Counted from the first letter of the stretch, positions 1-8,268 are shown. The stretch: DNA of 64,000 bases from PALSA-612 sp963791225 (GCA_963791225.1 CAWBRV010000006.1:1-64000), one strand, 5' to 3'. Made by a program: numbers and translations. Notes: generated from the letters alone by a model not told the origin.

Positions 1-975
1 GTAACGGAAGAAGCCGAGCAGGCTCACGAGCAGAACGATCATCACGCCGAGGATCACCCACCAGGCGTCGGAGGTGTCGAAGCCGGGGAAGCGCACGTTC
101 ATGCCGAAGATGCCGGTGATCAGCGTCAGCGGCAGCAGCACGACGCTGAACACGGTCAGGATCCGCAGGATGTCGTTCTGGCGGTGGGAAATCACCGACT
201 CGTTCGTCGACTCGAGCCCCTCGACGACCTCCTTGTAGTTGTCGAGCAGGTCCCAGATCCGCTCGGCTGCGTCGACGATGTCGTCGAAGTAGACCTCGAG
301 CTCCTCGGGCAGGAAGCGCCGCGTCTGCCGCTCGAGCACGCGCAGGGTGGCGCGCTCGGGCTTGATGATCTTGCGGTAGGAGATGATCTCCTGCTTGACG
401 TTGGAGATGTCGCGGACGACCTCCTCGGATCGTCCTTCGAACATCTCGTCCTCGATCGTGTCGAGCTTGTGCCCGATCTTGTCGAGGATCGGGAAGCAGT
501 AGTCGAACAGGTCGTCGAGGACGTGGTAGAGCAGGTAGCCCGAGCCTTTGCCGAAGAGGTTCTCGCGCAGCTCGCGATCGTCGTAGCACCGCTGGAAGAG
601 GCGCGTGACCGGCAGCAGCTCGACCGCCGGGAGGGTGACGAGATAGCCGGCGCCGATGAAGACGTCGAGCTCGCCCGCGTTCAGCCGCTGCACGACCTTG
701 TCGTAGACGGGGAAATGCAGGACGCCGAACAGGTACTCGGGGTACTCGTCGATCTTGGGTCGCTGGCGCTTGGAGAGCACGTCCTCGAGGTCGAGCGGAT
801 GCCACCCGAACCGATTCTGGAGATGCTCGGCCTCCTCCGCCGTCGGCGAGGTCAGATGGACCCAGGTGAGGCCGCCCTCGTGGAGCTCAGCGAGCCGCGG
901 CTCGGGCGGCGAGACGACGACCTCGGGCGGGCGCGGACGGCGTGATGTCCTCTTGATCCGGGGCAGGCTCGGCAT
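1..975 (-). CDS. corA: CorA-family magnesium/divalent metal transporter (3' end cut by window)
   Basis: The reverse strand reads a CorA protein: an acidic cytoplasmic funnel of about 265 residues with a long helix, then a first membrane helix carrying the family signature GMN (reads ITGIFGMNVRFPG), a short loop and a second membrane helix ending LLGFFRY at the window edge. Only a few C-terminal residues should be missing. CorA proteins are pentameric inner-membrane channels for Mg2+/Co2+. The start used is the first ATG in the intact frame, at 975. A better start may be the ATG at 1009: it sits 6 nt after a TACGAT box and reads MTTPTDDPLS, but its frame stops near 888. A one-base indel around 920-935, in a CGCCCGCCC run, would join the two frames. 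Confidence 0.88.
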   Translation of the reverse strand, partial: MPSLPRIKRTSRRPRPPEVVVSPPEPRLAELHEGGLTWVHLTSPTAEEAEHLQNRFGWHPLDLEDVLSKRQRPKIDEYPEYLFGVLHFPVYDKVVQRLNAGELDVFIGAGYLVTLPAVELLPVTRLFQRCYDDRELRENLFGKGSGYLLYHVLDDLFDYCFPILDKIGHKLDTIEDEMFEGRSEEVVRDISNVKQEIISYRKIIKPERATLRVLERQTRRFLPEELEVYFDDIVDAAERIWDLLDNYKEVVEGLESTNESVISHRQNDILRILTVFSVVLLPLTLITGIFGMNVRFPGFDTSDAWWVILGVMIVLLVSLLGFFRY

Positions 976-1015
976 CGGGACTGAGAGGGTCGTCGGTCGG
1001 GGTCGTCATGGTCTC

Positions 1016-1021
1016 ATCGTA
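1016..1021 (-). promoter_or_regulatory. Putative -10 box (TACGAT) for leaderless corA transcript
   Basis: TACGAT on the reverse strand ends 6 nt before an ATG at 1009. There is no Shine-Dalgarno sequence. It follows the same spacing rule seen at 13 other genes in this window. Confidence 0.45.
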
Positions 1022-1042
1022 CCCCCGCCGAACGGCATTTGA

Positions 1043-2287
1043 CTACTGCGCAGGCGTTCGCCGCAGCGCCGGAGGCAGGCGCTTCTCGTTTCGGAGGACG
1101 CCGAAGACGGCGAGCCCGAGCGCCGCGGCGGCAATCGGCCAGAGCGCGAGCGGCTCGGTCGCCAGCACGAGCCCGCCGACCGCAGGACCGATGACGAAGC
1201 CGATCTCCCACGACATCGAGGAGAGCGCCATGTATCGCCCCCGGAGCTGCGGCGGCGCCAGATCGGCGATCAGCGCGGCCTGTGTCGGTCCGTGGAAGCA
1301 GCTCGCGAGACCGAAGATCGTCGCCGCGAGTACGAAGACGAGCGCCGCCTCCGTGCCCTCGAGCCACGCGCCGCCGGCGAGCACGATCAGCCAGCAGAGC
1401 GCGAACGACGCCGGGACGACGGCCAGCATCCGCATCCGGCTCCGCCCCTCGACGAGACGTGCGACCGGAAGCTGCGCGACCACGAGCGCCATCGTGTCGA
1501 AGAAGAAGATCACGCCGATCCATTGCTCGGAGACGCCGTTGTGGTTCTTCGCGAACACGGGCAGGAGCTCGAGTGGCGCGTACCCGGCGGCGATGAAGAC
1601 GACGTTGAGCCCGAGCATCGAGAGCAGGACGCGGTCCTTGACGACCGTCCGGTAGCCGAGGTGCCGTTCGATGTCGAGCGCCTCATCGAGCTCCGGCTCG
1701 GGCACGAGCGGGAGCACGAAGATCATGGCCACGAACGTCAGCGCGTCGACGAGGAAGAGGATCGTGAAGCTGGACGGGTCGGCGCTGGACACGATCAGCC
1801 CACCCGTCAGACCGCCGAGACCGATGCCGAGATTGAGCGCGACACGCTGGACGGCGAAGGCGCGGTGCCGCTTCTCCGGCGGTGTCAGGCTCGTGAGCAG
1901 CACGGAGACGCTCGGCCAGAACGTCCCGCTGCCGATCCCGATCACCGCGGCGAGCGCGAATGCCTGCCACGGCTCGTGGACGAGCGGCATCAGTGCGTAG
2001 CCGAGCGCCGCGATCAGGAGCGCGGCCGCGAGTGTCCGCCGGCCGCCGATCCGGTCGATCAGCGGGCCGACCGCCGGGCCTGCAACGACGCCCACAGCCC
2101 CCAGTGTCGCCACGACGAGCCCTGCAGTCCCGTAGCCGAACCCGCGCACGTTATGCAGGTAGATGAGCAGGAACGGGACAGCGAGCCCGCTGCCGAAGAA
2201 GTTGACGAACGTGCCGACCTCGAGAATCCAGATCGAGCGCGGGAGCTCTGGATCGAGGCTGCGGACGTAGGCGACGAAGCGGGTCAC
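1043..2287 (-). CDS. MFS transporter (DHA1-type, 12 membrane segments)
   Basis: A 414-residue protein with regularly spaced hydrophobic segments. It has the MFS loop-2/3 signature, here GPLIDRIGGRRT around residues 75-86, and a proline/glycine-rich helix 5. Length and layout fit the drug/metabolite proton antiporter families; the substrate cannot be told from the sequence. It starts at a GTG (2287) only 17 bp from the divergently oriented sulfite-oxidase-like gene, so the two promoters must overlap. Its end lies 33 bp from the corA promoter region, on the same strand. Confidence 0.9.
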   Translation of the reverse strand: MTRFVAYVRSLDPELPRSIWILEVGTFVNFFGSGLAVPFLLIYLHNVRGFGYGTAGLVVATLGAVGVVAGPAVGPLIDRIGGRRTLAAALLIAALGYALMPLVHEPWQAFALAAVIGIGSGTFWPSVSVLLTSLTPPEKRHRAFAVQRVALNLGIGLGGLTGGLIVSSADPSSFTILFLVDALTFVAMIFVLPLVPEPELDEALDIERHLGYRTVVKDRVLLSMLGLNVVFIAAGYAPLELLPVFAKNHNGVSEQWIGVIFFFDTMALVVAQLPVARLVEGRSRMRMLAVVPASFALCWLIVLAGGAWLEGTEAALVFVLAATIFGLASCFHGPTQAALIADLAPPQLRGRYMALSSMSWEIGFVIGPAVGGLVLATEPLALWPIAAAALGLAVFGVLRNEKRLPPALRRTPAQ

Positions 2288-2291
2288 GCCA

Positions 2292-2297
2292 TAGTCT
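2292..2297 (+). promoter_or_regulatory. Putative -10 box (TAGTCT), leaderless start of the sulfite-oxidase-like gene
   Basis: TAGTCT ends 7 nt before the ATG at 2305, with no Shine-Dalgarno between. It lies in the 17-bp gap between two divergent start codons, so any -35 contact would fall inside the MFS gene. Confidence 0.5.
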
Positions 2298-2304
2298 TGA
2301 ACGT

Positions 2305-3351
2305 ATGGGTATCTCGCTGGAGGAGCTGCAGCTCGCGGCCCGCAACCACGGGATGCCGCTCGAGGCCCTCCGCTACGAGGTGACGCCGGTCGGGCTCCAC
2401 TATCTACTCGTCCACTTCGACGTTCCCGACGTGCCGGCCGGCTGGCGGCTCGAGATCGGCGGCTGCGTCGAGCGGCCGGTCTCGCTCTCGCTCGACGACC
2501 TGCGTGCCCGGCCGGCAGTGCGGCGGATCGTGACGATGGAGTGCGCCGGCAACGGGCGCGCCCGGCTCGAGCCCCGCGTCGTCAGCCAGCCGTGGCTCGC
2601 CGAGGCAGTGGGAACGGGCGAGTGGGGAGGAGTCGAGCTCGCGCCGCTGCTCGAGGAGGCCGGCGTCCGGGACGGCTCGGTCGACGTCGTGTTCGGGGCG
2701 CTCGACCGCGGGATCGACGGCGGCGTCGAGCAGGTGTACGAGCGCAGCCTCCCGGTCGGCGAGGCGCTCGCGGGAGACGCAGTGCTCGCGTACGAGCTGA
2801 ACGGCGCGCCGCTCCCGCCGCAGCACGGCTTCCCGCTCCGCCTCGTCGTGCCGGACTGGTACGGCATGACGAACGTGAAGTGGCTCGAGCAGATCACGGT
2901 CCTCGACCGCCCGTTCGCCGGCTACCAGCAGGCCCAGGCATACCGCTTCCGGCGCAACGAGGACGACGACGGCGAGCCGGTCACCCGCATGCGGCCCCGG
3001 GCGCTCATGGTCCCGCCCGGGGTGCCCGACTTCATGACGCGCCGCCGCTTCCTCGCGCCCGGGCCGTGCAGCATCGAGGGCCGCGCCTGGTCGGGGCTCG
3101 CGCCGGTCGCCGCCGTCGAGGTGAGCGCTGACGGCGGCGTGACGTGGGCAGCGGCGGAGCTAGAACCGCCTCCCGACCGCGCGGCGTGGTCAGGCTGGCA
3201 CTTCGCGTGGGACGCCGGAGAGGGCGACCACGAGCTCGCCTGCCGCGCCCGCGACGCCGCCGGCAACGAGCAGCCGCTCGAGCCCGAGTGGAACGTCGGC
3301 GGCTACTCGAACAACACCGTCCAGCGGGTTCCCGTCACCGTCAGACGCTGA
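2305..3351 (+). CDS. Sulfite oxidase-like molybdopterin oxidoreductase
   Basis: A 348-residue protein with the oxidoreductase molybdopterin-binding fold at residues 30-200 and a C-terminal Ig-like Mo-co dimerization domain at about 225-345. The molybdenum-ligand cysteine lies in MECAGNGR (residues 73-80). Further family features are the HGFPLRLVVP stretch and the WYG-x5-KWL segment. No signal peptide or heme domain is seen, so it is probably cytoplasmic and passes electrons to an unknown partner. Known relatives include sulfite oxidases and plant-type cofactor-only enzymes; the substrate here is not determinable. It overlaps the convergent flavodoxin gene by 11 bp. Confidence 0.9.
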   Translation: MGISLEELQLAARNHGMPLEALRYEVTPVGLHYLLVHFDVPDVPAGWRLEIGGCVERPVSLSLDDLRARPAVRRIVTMECAGNGRARLEPRVVSQPWLAEAVGTGEWGGVELAPLLEEAGVRDGSVDVVFGALDRGIDGGVEQVYERSLPVGEALAGDAVLAYELNGAPLPPQHGFPLRLVVPDWYGMTNVKWLEQITVLDRPFAGYQQAQAYRFRRNEDDDGEPVTRMRPRALMVPPGVPDFMTRRRFLAPGPCSIEGRAWSGLAPVAAVEVSADGGVTWAAAELEPPPDRAAWSGWHFAWDAGEGDHELACRARDAAGNEQPLEPEWNVGGYSNNTVQRVPVTVRR

Positions 3352-3862
3352 CCGGCTCGGCCTCCCGGTCGCCGACGAGCCCCAGCTCCTCTGGCAGCGC
3401 CGCCGCCCATGCGTGGATCGCCGGCCAGTCGCGGAGGTCGGCCTGGTGCATGCGGTTGAACGGGAACCGCAACCGCTCGGGATCGATCACGCCGCCGAAC
3501 ACGGCCACGACGCGCGGCTCGAGGTCGTGCTCCTTCTGGAGCGCGTGGTCGAGCTGCTTGCGCGACTGGGCGAAGTCCTCGGGCGTGTCCTTTCCCGGGC
3601 CGAGGGCGAAGACGGCGAGAGGCAGGTCCGCGAAGGCGTCGTGATACCGGTGCAGAAAGGCGGTCGCCTCCTTGTGCCAGTGCCCCATGTAGATCGACCC
3701 GCCGAGCACGACGGCACGAAACCCGTCGAGCTCCTTGACCTCCTTCGCCGGCTCGACCGTCGTCGTCAGACCCTGTGCGCGCAGCACCTCGCCGATCCGC
3801 CGCGCGACCTGCTCGGTGGAGCCCCGCTTGGACGCGTACACGATGAGCACATCCGCGGCCAT
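3341..3862 (-). CDS. Flavodoxin domain protein, HemG-like
   Basis: A 173-residue single-domain flavodoxin. The FMN phosphate loop reads YASKRGSTEQ near the N terminus, followed by the conserved VVLGGSIYMGHWHKEA segment and an FGGVIDPE motif, all typical of the menaquinone-dependent protoporphyrinogen oxidase (HemG) / flavodoxin branch. The start is the ATG at 3862 because a clean AGGAGGTG Shine-Dalgarno lies 6 nt upstream; longer in-frame starts lack one. Actinobacteria commonly carry such proteins outside heme operons, so an oxidative-stress or general electron-transfer role is equally possible. Confidence 0.82.
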   Translation of the reverse strand: MAADVLIVYASKRGSTEQVARRIGEVLRAQGLTTTVEPAKEVKELDGFRAVVLGGSIYMGHWHKEATAFLHRYHDAFADLPLAVFALGPGKDTPEDFAQSRKQLDHALQKEHDLEPRVVAVFGGVIDPERLRFPFNRMHQADLRDWPAIHAWAAALPEELGLVGDREAEPVSV

Positions 3863-3974
3863 GACACACCTCCTGGTCGTTACCCGTATTCGAGCGGTAC
3901 CGGGCGGGCGAGGCATCCGTGCCGAGACTGAGCGCGCGTCCGTGGAAATCGCGGATCGCTGCGCGTCTGCGCTT

Positions 3975-4049
3975 AACGGCAGATTTGCGCAACGCTCAGA
4001 CCGCTCTCAGACGCGTTTGATCTGCTTCGGTCAAGTGAACGGCAGATTT
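3975..4049 (+). repeat. Direct repeat AACGGCAGATTT flanking the htrA start
   Basis: The 12-mer AACGGCAGATTT occurs at 3975-3986 and again at 4038-4049, start-to-start distance 63 bp. The second copy covers codons 2-5 of htrA. Between them lies another near-repeat, GCTCAGAC / GCTCTCAGAC. The spacing would put both copies on the same face of the helix. Confidence 0.45.
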
Positions 4050-5048
4050 CTGAGACTCACGCTCCTGGCAGCGGTCGGCTCGGCCGCCGTGGTCGTCGCC
4101 TCGGCGCTCGCCCTCGGCCATGCGAGCAGCGCTATCGCCGTGACGAGCTCGAGCCCACGGGCCGGTGTCGTCGTCGTGGAGACAAACCTGGCCTACACGG
4201 ACGGCGCCGCCGCCGGCACGGGGATCGTGCTCACCTCGTCCGGAGAGATCCTGACGAACAACCACGTCATTCGCGGCGCGACGACGATCCGGGTCACGGA
4301 CGTGTCCACGCACCGCAGCTACGCAGCGCACGTCGTCGGCTACAGCGTCTCGAAGGACGTCGCGGTGCTCAAGCTCGTGAACGCGCACGGCCTGAAGACC
4401 GCCTCGATCGGCAACTCGTCCACCGTCCACACCGGCCAGAACGTGACTGCGGTCGGAAACGCGGGCGGCACCGGCTCGCTGACCGTCGTCACGGGCCAGG
4501 TGACCGACCTCGGGCAGGCGATCACCGTGAGCGACGAGCAGGGCGGCTCGAACCGCCTGACGGGCATGATCCAGACGAACGCACCGCTCCAGCCCGGCGA
4601 CTCCGGCGGCCCGCTGCTCGCGAACGGCCGCGTGATCGGCCTCGACGCGGCGGCCGGCAACTCCGGCTACGACGGGCGCGAGGGCTACGCGATTCCCATC
4701 AACACCGTCGTCTCGCTCGCCGGCCAGATCGAATCGGGGCACAGGTCGGCCACCGTCCACGTCGGGCCGACCGCCTTCCTCGGCGTCCTGCTGGACTCCT
4801 CCTACGGCCAGGACGTCCCGGGCGCCGTCGTCCGCGACGTCGTTTCCGGCTCCGCAGCCGACCGCGCGGGCCTCGGCGGCGGCGACACGATCACCCGTCT
4901 CGCCGGCCGCACGGTCACGTCGCCCGCCGGCCTCCAGAAGGCCGTCCTGCAGATCTCCCCCGGCAAGCCCGTCCTGCTCCGGTGGACGGACGGCTACGGC
5001 TACGGCCGCAGCGCAACGATCCGCCCGGCCGCAGGCCCACCGCAGTAG
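4035..5048 (+). CDS. htrA: Secreted trypsin-like serine protease with PDZ domain (HtrA/DegP family)
   Basis: A 337-residue protein. It begins with an uncleaved anchor or signal peptide (hydrophobic run LLAAVGSAAVVVASALALG), then a chymotrypsin-fold protease domain at about 40-235. The full catalytic triad is visible: His in NNHVIRGA, Asp in SKDVAVLKL, Ser in PGDSGGPLL. A C-terminal PDZ domain (about 245-335) contains FLGVLLDS and SAADRAGLGGGD. HtrA proteins degrade or refold damaged envelope proteins. The GTG at 4035 is chosen because the signal peptide starts there; the frame stays open far upstream but reads unlike protein. A strong hairpin follows the gene. Confidence 0.9.
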   Translation: MNGRFLRLTLLAAVGSAAVVVASALALGHASSAIAVTSSSPRAGVVVVETNLAYTDGAAAGTGIVLTSSGEILTNNHVIRGATTIRVTDVSTHRSYAAHVVGYSVSKDVAVLKLVNAHGLKTASIGNSSTVHTGQNVTAVGNAGGTGSLTVVTGQVTDLGQAITVSDEQGGSNRLTGMIQTNAPLQPGDSGGPLLANGRVIGLDAAAGNSGYDGREGYAIPINTVVSLAGQIESGHRSATVHVGPTAFLGVLLDSSYGQDVPGAVVRDVVSGSAADRAGLGGGDTITRLAGRTVTSPAGLQKAVLQISPGKPVLLRWTDGYGYGRSATIRPAAGPPQ

Positions 5049-5077
5049 CACGAACCTTCTCCCCTCGGTCAAGCGAC

Positions 5078-5116
5078 GAGAGGGGACGAGTCCACCTCTT
5101 CTCCTCGTCCCCTCTC
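5078..5116 (+). terminator. Strong hairpin after htrA
   Basis: Perfect 13-bp inverted repeat: GAGAGGGGACGAG at 5078-5090 and CTCGTCCCCTCTC at 5104-5116, with a 13-nt loop. There is no T-run, as is usual for terminators in high-GC actinobacteria. Confidence 0.6.
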
Positions 5117-5138
5117 ACATCGGCCCGCCGGGGCGTTG

Positions 5139-5154
5139 TGTGACGGGCGTCACG
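5139..5154 (+). promoter_or_regulatory. CRP/FNR-family binding site candidate
   Basis: TGTGA-CGGGCG-TCACG matches the cAMP-receptor-protein consensus TGTGA-N6-TCACA at 9 of 10 fixed positions. A degenerate second site (TGTGA-N6-GCAC) lies 23 bp downstream at 5162-5176. Both precede the small open frame at 5239. Confidence 0.45.
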
Positions 5155-5238
5155 GATGCTGTGTGACCGTGCGCACGCTTTTTCGGAGACGGTGCCTTCC
5201 CTGCTGTCCAATGCACGAAACGACGGACAGGAGGAGTC

Positions 5239-5475
5239 ATGCATTCGAGTTTCCACCGCGAGTTCGCGCAGGATCGTCAGTCGCAGCTGCATCGCTCGTC
5301 GGGCGGCCACAGCCGGACGGCGTCTCACACGGCTGCCATGGCGGCGGACGAGCGCGCCGAGGCCGCGTCGAAGCCGCAGAGAGCCAACGCGTTCAGCCCC
5401 TCCAGAGCACTGATGATCGCTTCGTCTGGGTGGAGCCGGACGACGCGGGCGCGCATCGGCCTGTCCGGCGCCTAG
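5239..5475 (+). CDS. Possible small basic/hydrophilic protein, unknown
   Basis: A 78-codon frame beginning MHSSFHREFAQDRQ. An AGGAGG Shine-Dalgarno lies 4 nt before the ATG, one of the best ribosome sites in the accessory region. The N-terminal half is polar and helix-prone; from about residue 35 onward composition is less convincing, so a frameshift or premature end is possible. No family is recognised. It is placed after the CRP-like site and faces the collagen-like gene tail to tail. Confidence 0.35.
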   Translation: MHSSFHREFAQDRQSQLHRSSGGHSRTASHTAAMAADERAEAASKPQRANAFSPSRALMIASSGWSRTTRARIGLSGA

Positions 5476-5563
5476 AAGACTTCGCGGATCTCGGACTGCG
5501 CTGCCGAGCGGCTGACTCGAGCCGCAGGCAGCGCGGGGCCCTCCCCGACTGCACGCGCCCGGC

Positions 5564-6213
5564 TCAGCCTGAGGCGACGACCCAGAACTCGCATGGGTTG
5601 GCCCTTGTGCCATGCACGTCGACGTGTGCGAACTGGCCGACCGTGCTGTCACGTGTCACGCCGTCGAAGTCGACGGTCGTCGTACCCCCGAAGTTACGGT
5701 TGGAAAAGCCTCCGACCTCGTCGACCGCCAGGACACTCGTGTCCTGGTTCGCCGTCCCCGATGCGTCGAGCCGGCCGCCGCTGATCGAGGTGGTGAGCGA
5801 GATCCCGACGACCGCCGAGTTACAGGCTCCAGCATCGTCACGCCGTCGAGGATCTCGAGCGTCTTGGCGGCGCCCTGCGCGACCGTCGTCACGAGCGTCG
5901 CAGCAGCCGGCCCTTGTGGCCCTGTCGGCCCGGTGGGGCCGGTCGCGCCGCTCGGCCCCGTGACGCCGCGCTGGTTCAAGGTCAGCGGCGCCTCCCACGA
6001 CGCACAGACACCGTTCGGCCTGTCGGCGTCGATCACCCGCAACGCACCTGTCGGGCTGCCGTGCGCCAGGCTCGTGTCGTAACAGCCGTGAATTACGCCG
6101 TTCGCGTCGGGGATGCTCGCCTGCACGGCAGACGCGATCCCGAACACCGCCCCGCCGACAGCAAGCACGACGACGAGCCGGTCACCGCGTCCGAAGTCTC
6201 GTAGTCGATGCAT
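5564..6213 (-). pseudogene. Secreted collagen-like (GPT-repeat) protein, frameshifted
   Basis: The reading starts at ATG 6213 behind a GAGGAG ribosome site. It encodes a hydrophobic signal/anchor segment (VVVLAVGGAVFGIASAVQA), a conserved NGVIHGCYD segment, then a short run of Gly-x-y triplets (GPSGATGPTGPTGPQGP). About residue 130 (near 5825) the frame breaks. The continuation, ACNSAVVGISLTTS onward, is in the next frame and ends at 5564 with CEFWVVASG. Both halves read as protein, so one base is probably missing or extra in MLE/GACN; this may be an assembly error rather than decay. Actinobacterial proteins of this kind are secreted and of unknown function. Confidence 0.7.
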
Positions 6214-6303
6214 CGGCGCTCCTCTACCCCGTTTACCCGCCGAGTAGTCGCACTGGTTGCCCGCAACCTCGACGCGACCCGATCCGCCGCGCTGCCGCAG
6301 GCT

Positions 6304-7062
6304 CTATCGGAAGCCGCGCGCTGCCCACGCTCGCGCTGTCAGTGTGAACGGGGCCGTCGGCAATGCTTCCCGGCAGCGTTCGCGCAGCTCGGCTCGGCGG
6401 GCCGGGTCAAGGCCGAGCACGTATGCGCCAGGCAGGCCCACGCCGAGCGTGAACGGCTCCCACCATTCCTCGAAACTCGGGTGCTCAACGCTGACCGAGA
6501 GAACCGTGCTCTCGACGTGGCGCAGTCCCGCTGCGGCGAGCAACTCCGCAAGATGCCCCTCGCGCGTCCCTGCAAGATCGGACTCGTCGTCCGCGTCCGG
6601 GTCAAGCTCGCGAGCCGCCTGAAAGAACGCGCGCAGCGGCCCGCTCCCTCCGGCGTGGTCCCACACGCAGGCTGCAACGACACCGCCCCGCCGACTAACC
6701 CGTGCCATCTCACCCAGCCCGCGCACCGGGTCCGACATGAAGTGCACGACAAGCTGCGCCAGAGCCGCATCGAACGCACCGTCTACAAACGGCAATCCCT
6801 CCGCCGCGACCCGCCGGACATCGACGCCGCGATACCGGTCGCCCACAGCAACCACGAACGACTCCGACGGGTCAACGGCCGACACAGCCTCAGCGCCTAC
6901 CCGCTTGACCAACTCGCCGGTCAGCGCTCCGGGGCCGCAACCGACATCAAGCACCCGCTGCCCAGAAGCCACACCCGCAAAATCAGCAAACCCCGGGGCA
7001 AGCCTGATCGAGTACCTGCCCATGAAGCGGTCATACGCATCCGCCGCAACCTCGAAACTCAC
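6304..7062 (-). CDS. Class I SAM-dependent methyltransferase
   Basis: A 252-residue protein with the SAM-binding motif VLDVGCGPGALT (residues 38-49), an acidic residue ending strand 2 (SAVDPSE) and the LPFVDGAFDAALAQLVVHF motif IV/V block, characteristic of UbiE/small-molecule methyltransferases (Methyltransf_11/25). The substrate is unknown. It starts at GTG 7062, 6 nt after a TAGGGT box. It stands alone in the accessory region. Confidence 0.85.
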   Translation of the reverse strand: MSFEVAADAYDRFMGRYSIRLAPGFADFAGVASGQRVLDVGCGPGALTGELVKRVGAEAVSAVDPSESFVVAVGDRYRGVDVRRVAAEGLPFVDGAFDAALAQLVVHFMSDPVRGLGEMARVSRRGGVVAACVWDHAGGSGPLRAFFQAARELDPDADDESDLAGTREGHLAELLAAAGLRHVESTVLSVSVEHPSFEEWWEPFTLGVGLPGAYVLGLDPARRAELRERCREALPTAPFTLTARAWAARGFR

Positions 7063-7068
7063 CCGCGA

Positions 7069-7074
7069 ACCCTA
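7069..7074 (-). promoter_or_regulatory. Putative -10 box (TAGGGT) for leaderless methyltransferase gene
   Basis: TAGGGT on the reverse strand ends 6 nt before the GTG at 7062. No Shine-Dalgarno is present. Confidence 0.5.
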
Positions 7075-7458
7075 CGCGCAGGCGATCGGTGTGTGCCACC
7101 GCCTCCCGGTTCGTTTCGTCAATCCTCCTAGTAGTCCGCGCCGTTCAGCGCCCGTCACACTGCCTGCACGGCAGCATCGTCGGGCAGGTCGGCGAGTAGC
7201 TCGAGCGCCTGCCATTCCGGGCCAAGCCAGGACCGGCGCGGTTGCTCTCGGGGAGGTCCGAGGAGGTTCACTTCGTCCACGCCGAACTGGACACTGATGC
7301 AGTCGGCCGCGCCGGCTTTGGCGAAGCAGGCCGCCCACTCGGTCGAGCTCGGCGTAGACGGGTGAGCGGTCGGTTTGCCTCGGGTCGGCGAGTGGAGCAG
7401 CCGGGTCGGCTGGACACGGCCGAAAGAGCGACTAGGCAGGCGTCTTTACGGCCTAGGG
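7075..7458. other. Gene-poor stretch with a possible reverse-strand coding remnant
   Basis: No intact gene is recognised. On the reverse strand an uninterrupted frame (roughly 7440 down to a stop near 7160) reads ...EWAACFAKAGAADCISVQFG... and ends ...WLGPEWQALELLADLPDD..., which looks protein-like but has no start. The phrase EWQ-x-LEL recurs at about 7950 (reverse strand), suggesting two remnants of one unknown family. Confidence 0.35.
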
Positions 7459-7832
7459 CTAGGACGCCGTCAGCGCGGTGTAGGGGTTGATCTCGTAGGC
7501 GGCACCCGGGGTGGCGCCGATGACGAGCACCTCCAGTCCCTCCGGCCCGGAGGCGAGCTTGCGATTGGTACCCGGCCCGACCCGCACGAAGACGTTCGGC
7601 CCGAGCTCCACGCGCTCGCCCTCGATCTCGATCCACCCTGTACCCTCGAGCGCCAGGTAGATCTCCTCCTGTCCGTCCTGGGCGTGATCGTGCTCGGGAT
7701 AGGTGGTGCTGTCGGGCGGCATCCTGATCACCTGCACGCCGAAGGAGCTCACGCCGAGCTCCGCGCGCACCTTGAGTCGGCCTCGAAGCCGGCCTCCATG
7801 TCGTCGAGGTGCTTGACGGTGTAGTCGGCCAT
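7459..7832 (-). pseudogene. Cupin-domain protein, frameshifted near the N terminus
   Basis: The N terminus MADYTVKHLDDMEAGFEAD lies in one frame from ATG 7832. After a missing base near 7775 the other frame continues LKVRAELGVSSFGVQVIRMP and the whole cupin fold. Cupin motif 1 is recognisable around PEHDHAQDGQEEIYLALEG and motif 2 around VRVGPGTNRKL. Family members bind a metal through the two His and Glu of motif 1, but the reaction is unknown. The flanking sequence reads well on both sides of a single-base break, so the protein may be intact in the organism. Confidence 0.72.
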
Positions 7833-8122
7833 GGGTCGCTCCGCTCGTAGAGTCAGCTGCTCCGCCCGCGCCGGTCGGGCGCATCCTAGCGCCCGGCTGA
7901 GGCGCGGCATCACGAACGCTACGCCGCCGCGACTGCGCTCAAACTTCGCCTGCTCCGGGAGAAGAGCTCGAGCACCTGCCATTCGAAGCGTGAACCGGCT
8001 GAGCGTTCGACCGCCGCGCCCCGGGGATGCACCGGGGTATGCACGAGACGAGCTTTCCCGGCATATCTGGCACATCTGACCCGCTCAACCATGCGGTTTC
8101 CGTTTCGCTGAGCGGGCCTGGA
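7833..8122. other. Intergenic stretch between cupin gene and tRNA-Arg
   Basis: No gene is supported. A second fragment resembling the remnant at about 7205 is visible on the reverse strand near 7950 (reads RFEWQVLELF). I looked for a duplicate of the tRNA 3' end that would mark an integration site and did not find one. Confidence 0.3.
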
Positions 8123-8195
8123 TGCGCCTGGAAGGATTCGAACCTTCGACCTTGCGCTCCGGAGGCGCACGCTCTATCCCCTGAGCTACAGGCGC
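8123..8195 (-). tRNA. tRNA-Arg (anticodon CCG)
   Basis: The reverse strand folds as a complete cloverleaf: acceptor stem GCGCCTG/CAGGCGC, D arm GCTC-AGGGGATA-GAGC, anticodon stem TGCGC/GCGCA with loop CTCCGGA (anticodon CCG, arginine CGG), and T arm GAAGG-TTCGAAT-CCTTC. The discriminator is A; the terminal CCA is not encoded. A TAGACT box 9 nt upstream (8205-8210, reverse strand) may be its -10 element. It marks the right border of the accessory stretch. Confidence 0.96.
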
Positions 8196-8262
8196 GTCCG
8201 GGCCAGTCTACCCGCGGGTCGAACTAGGTCCTGCGCGGCGTGGCGGGTCGCTGCCGGGTGTT

Positions 8263-8268
8263 TAGGGT
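8263..8268 (+). promoter_or_regulatory. Putative -10 box (TAGGGT) for dgcA-like gene
   Basis: TAGGGT ends 6 nt before the ATG at 8275 and abuts the in-frame ATG at 8269. The spacing favours 8275 as the real start. Confidence 0.45.

Noticed and set aside
1282..2383. Plus-strand frames opposite the MFS transporter
   Set aside because: Highly charged Arg/Glu/Asp sequence without motifs; the reverse-strand transporter is clear.
8041..8125. Attachment-site duplicate of the tRNA-Arg 3' end within the accessory stretch
   Set aside because: No copy of the last 15-20 bases of the tRNA was found between 5049 and 8122.
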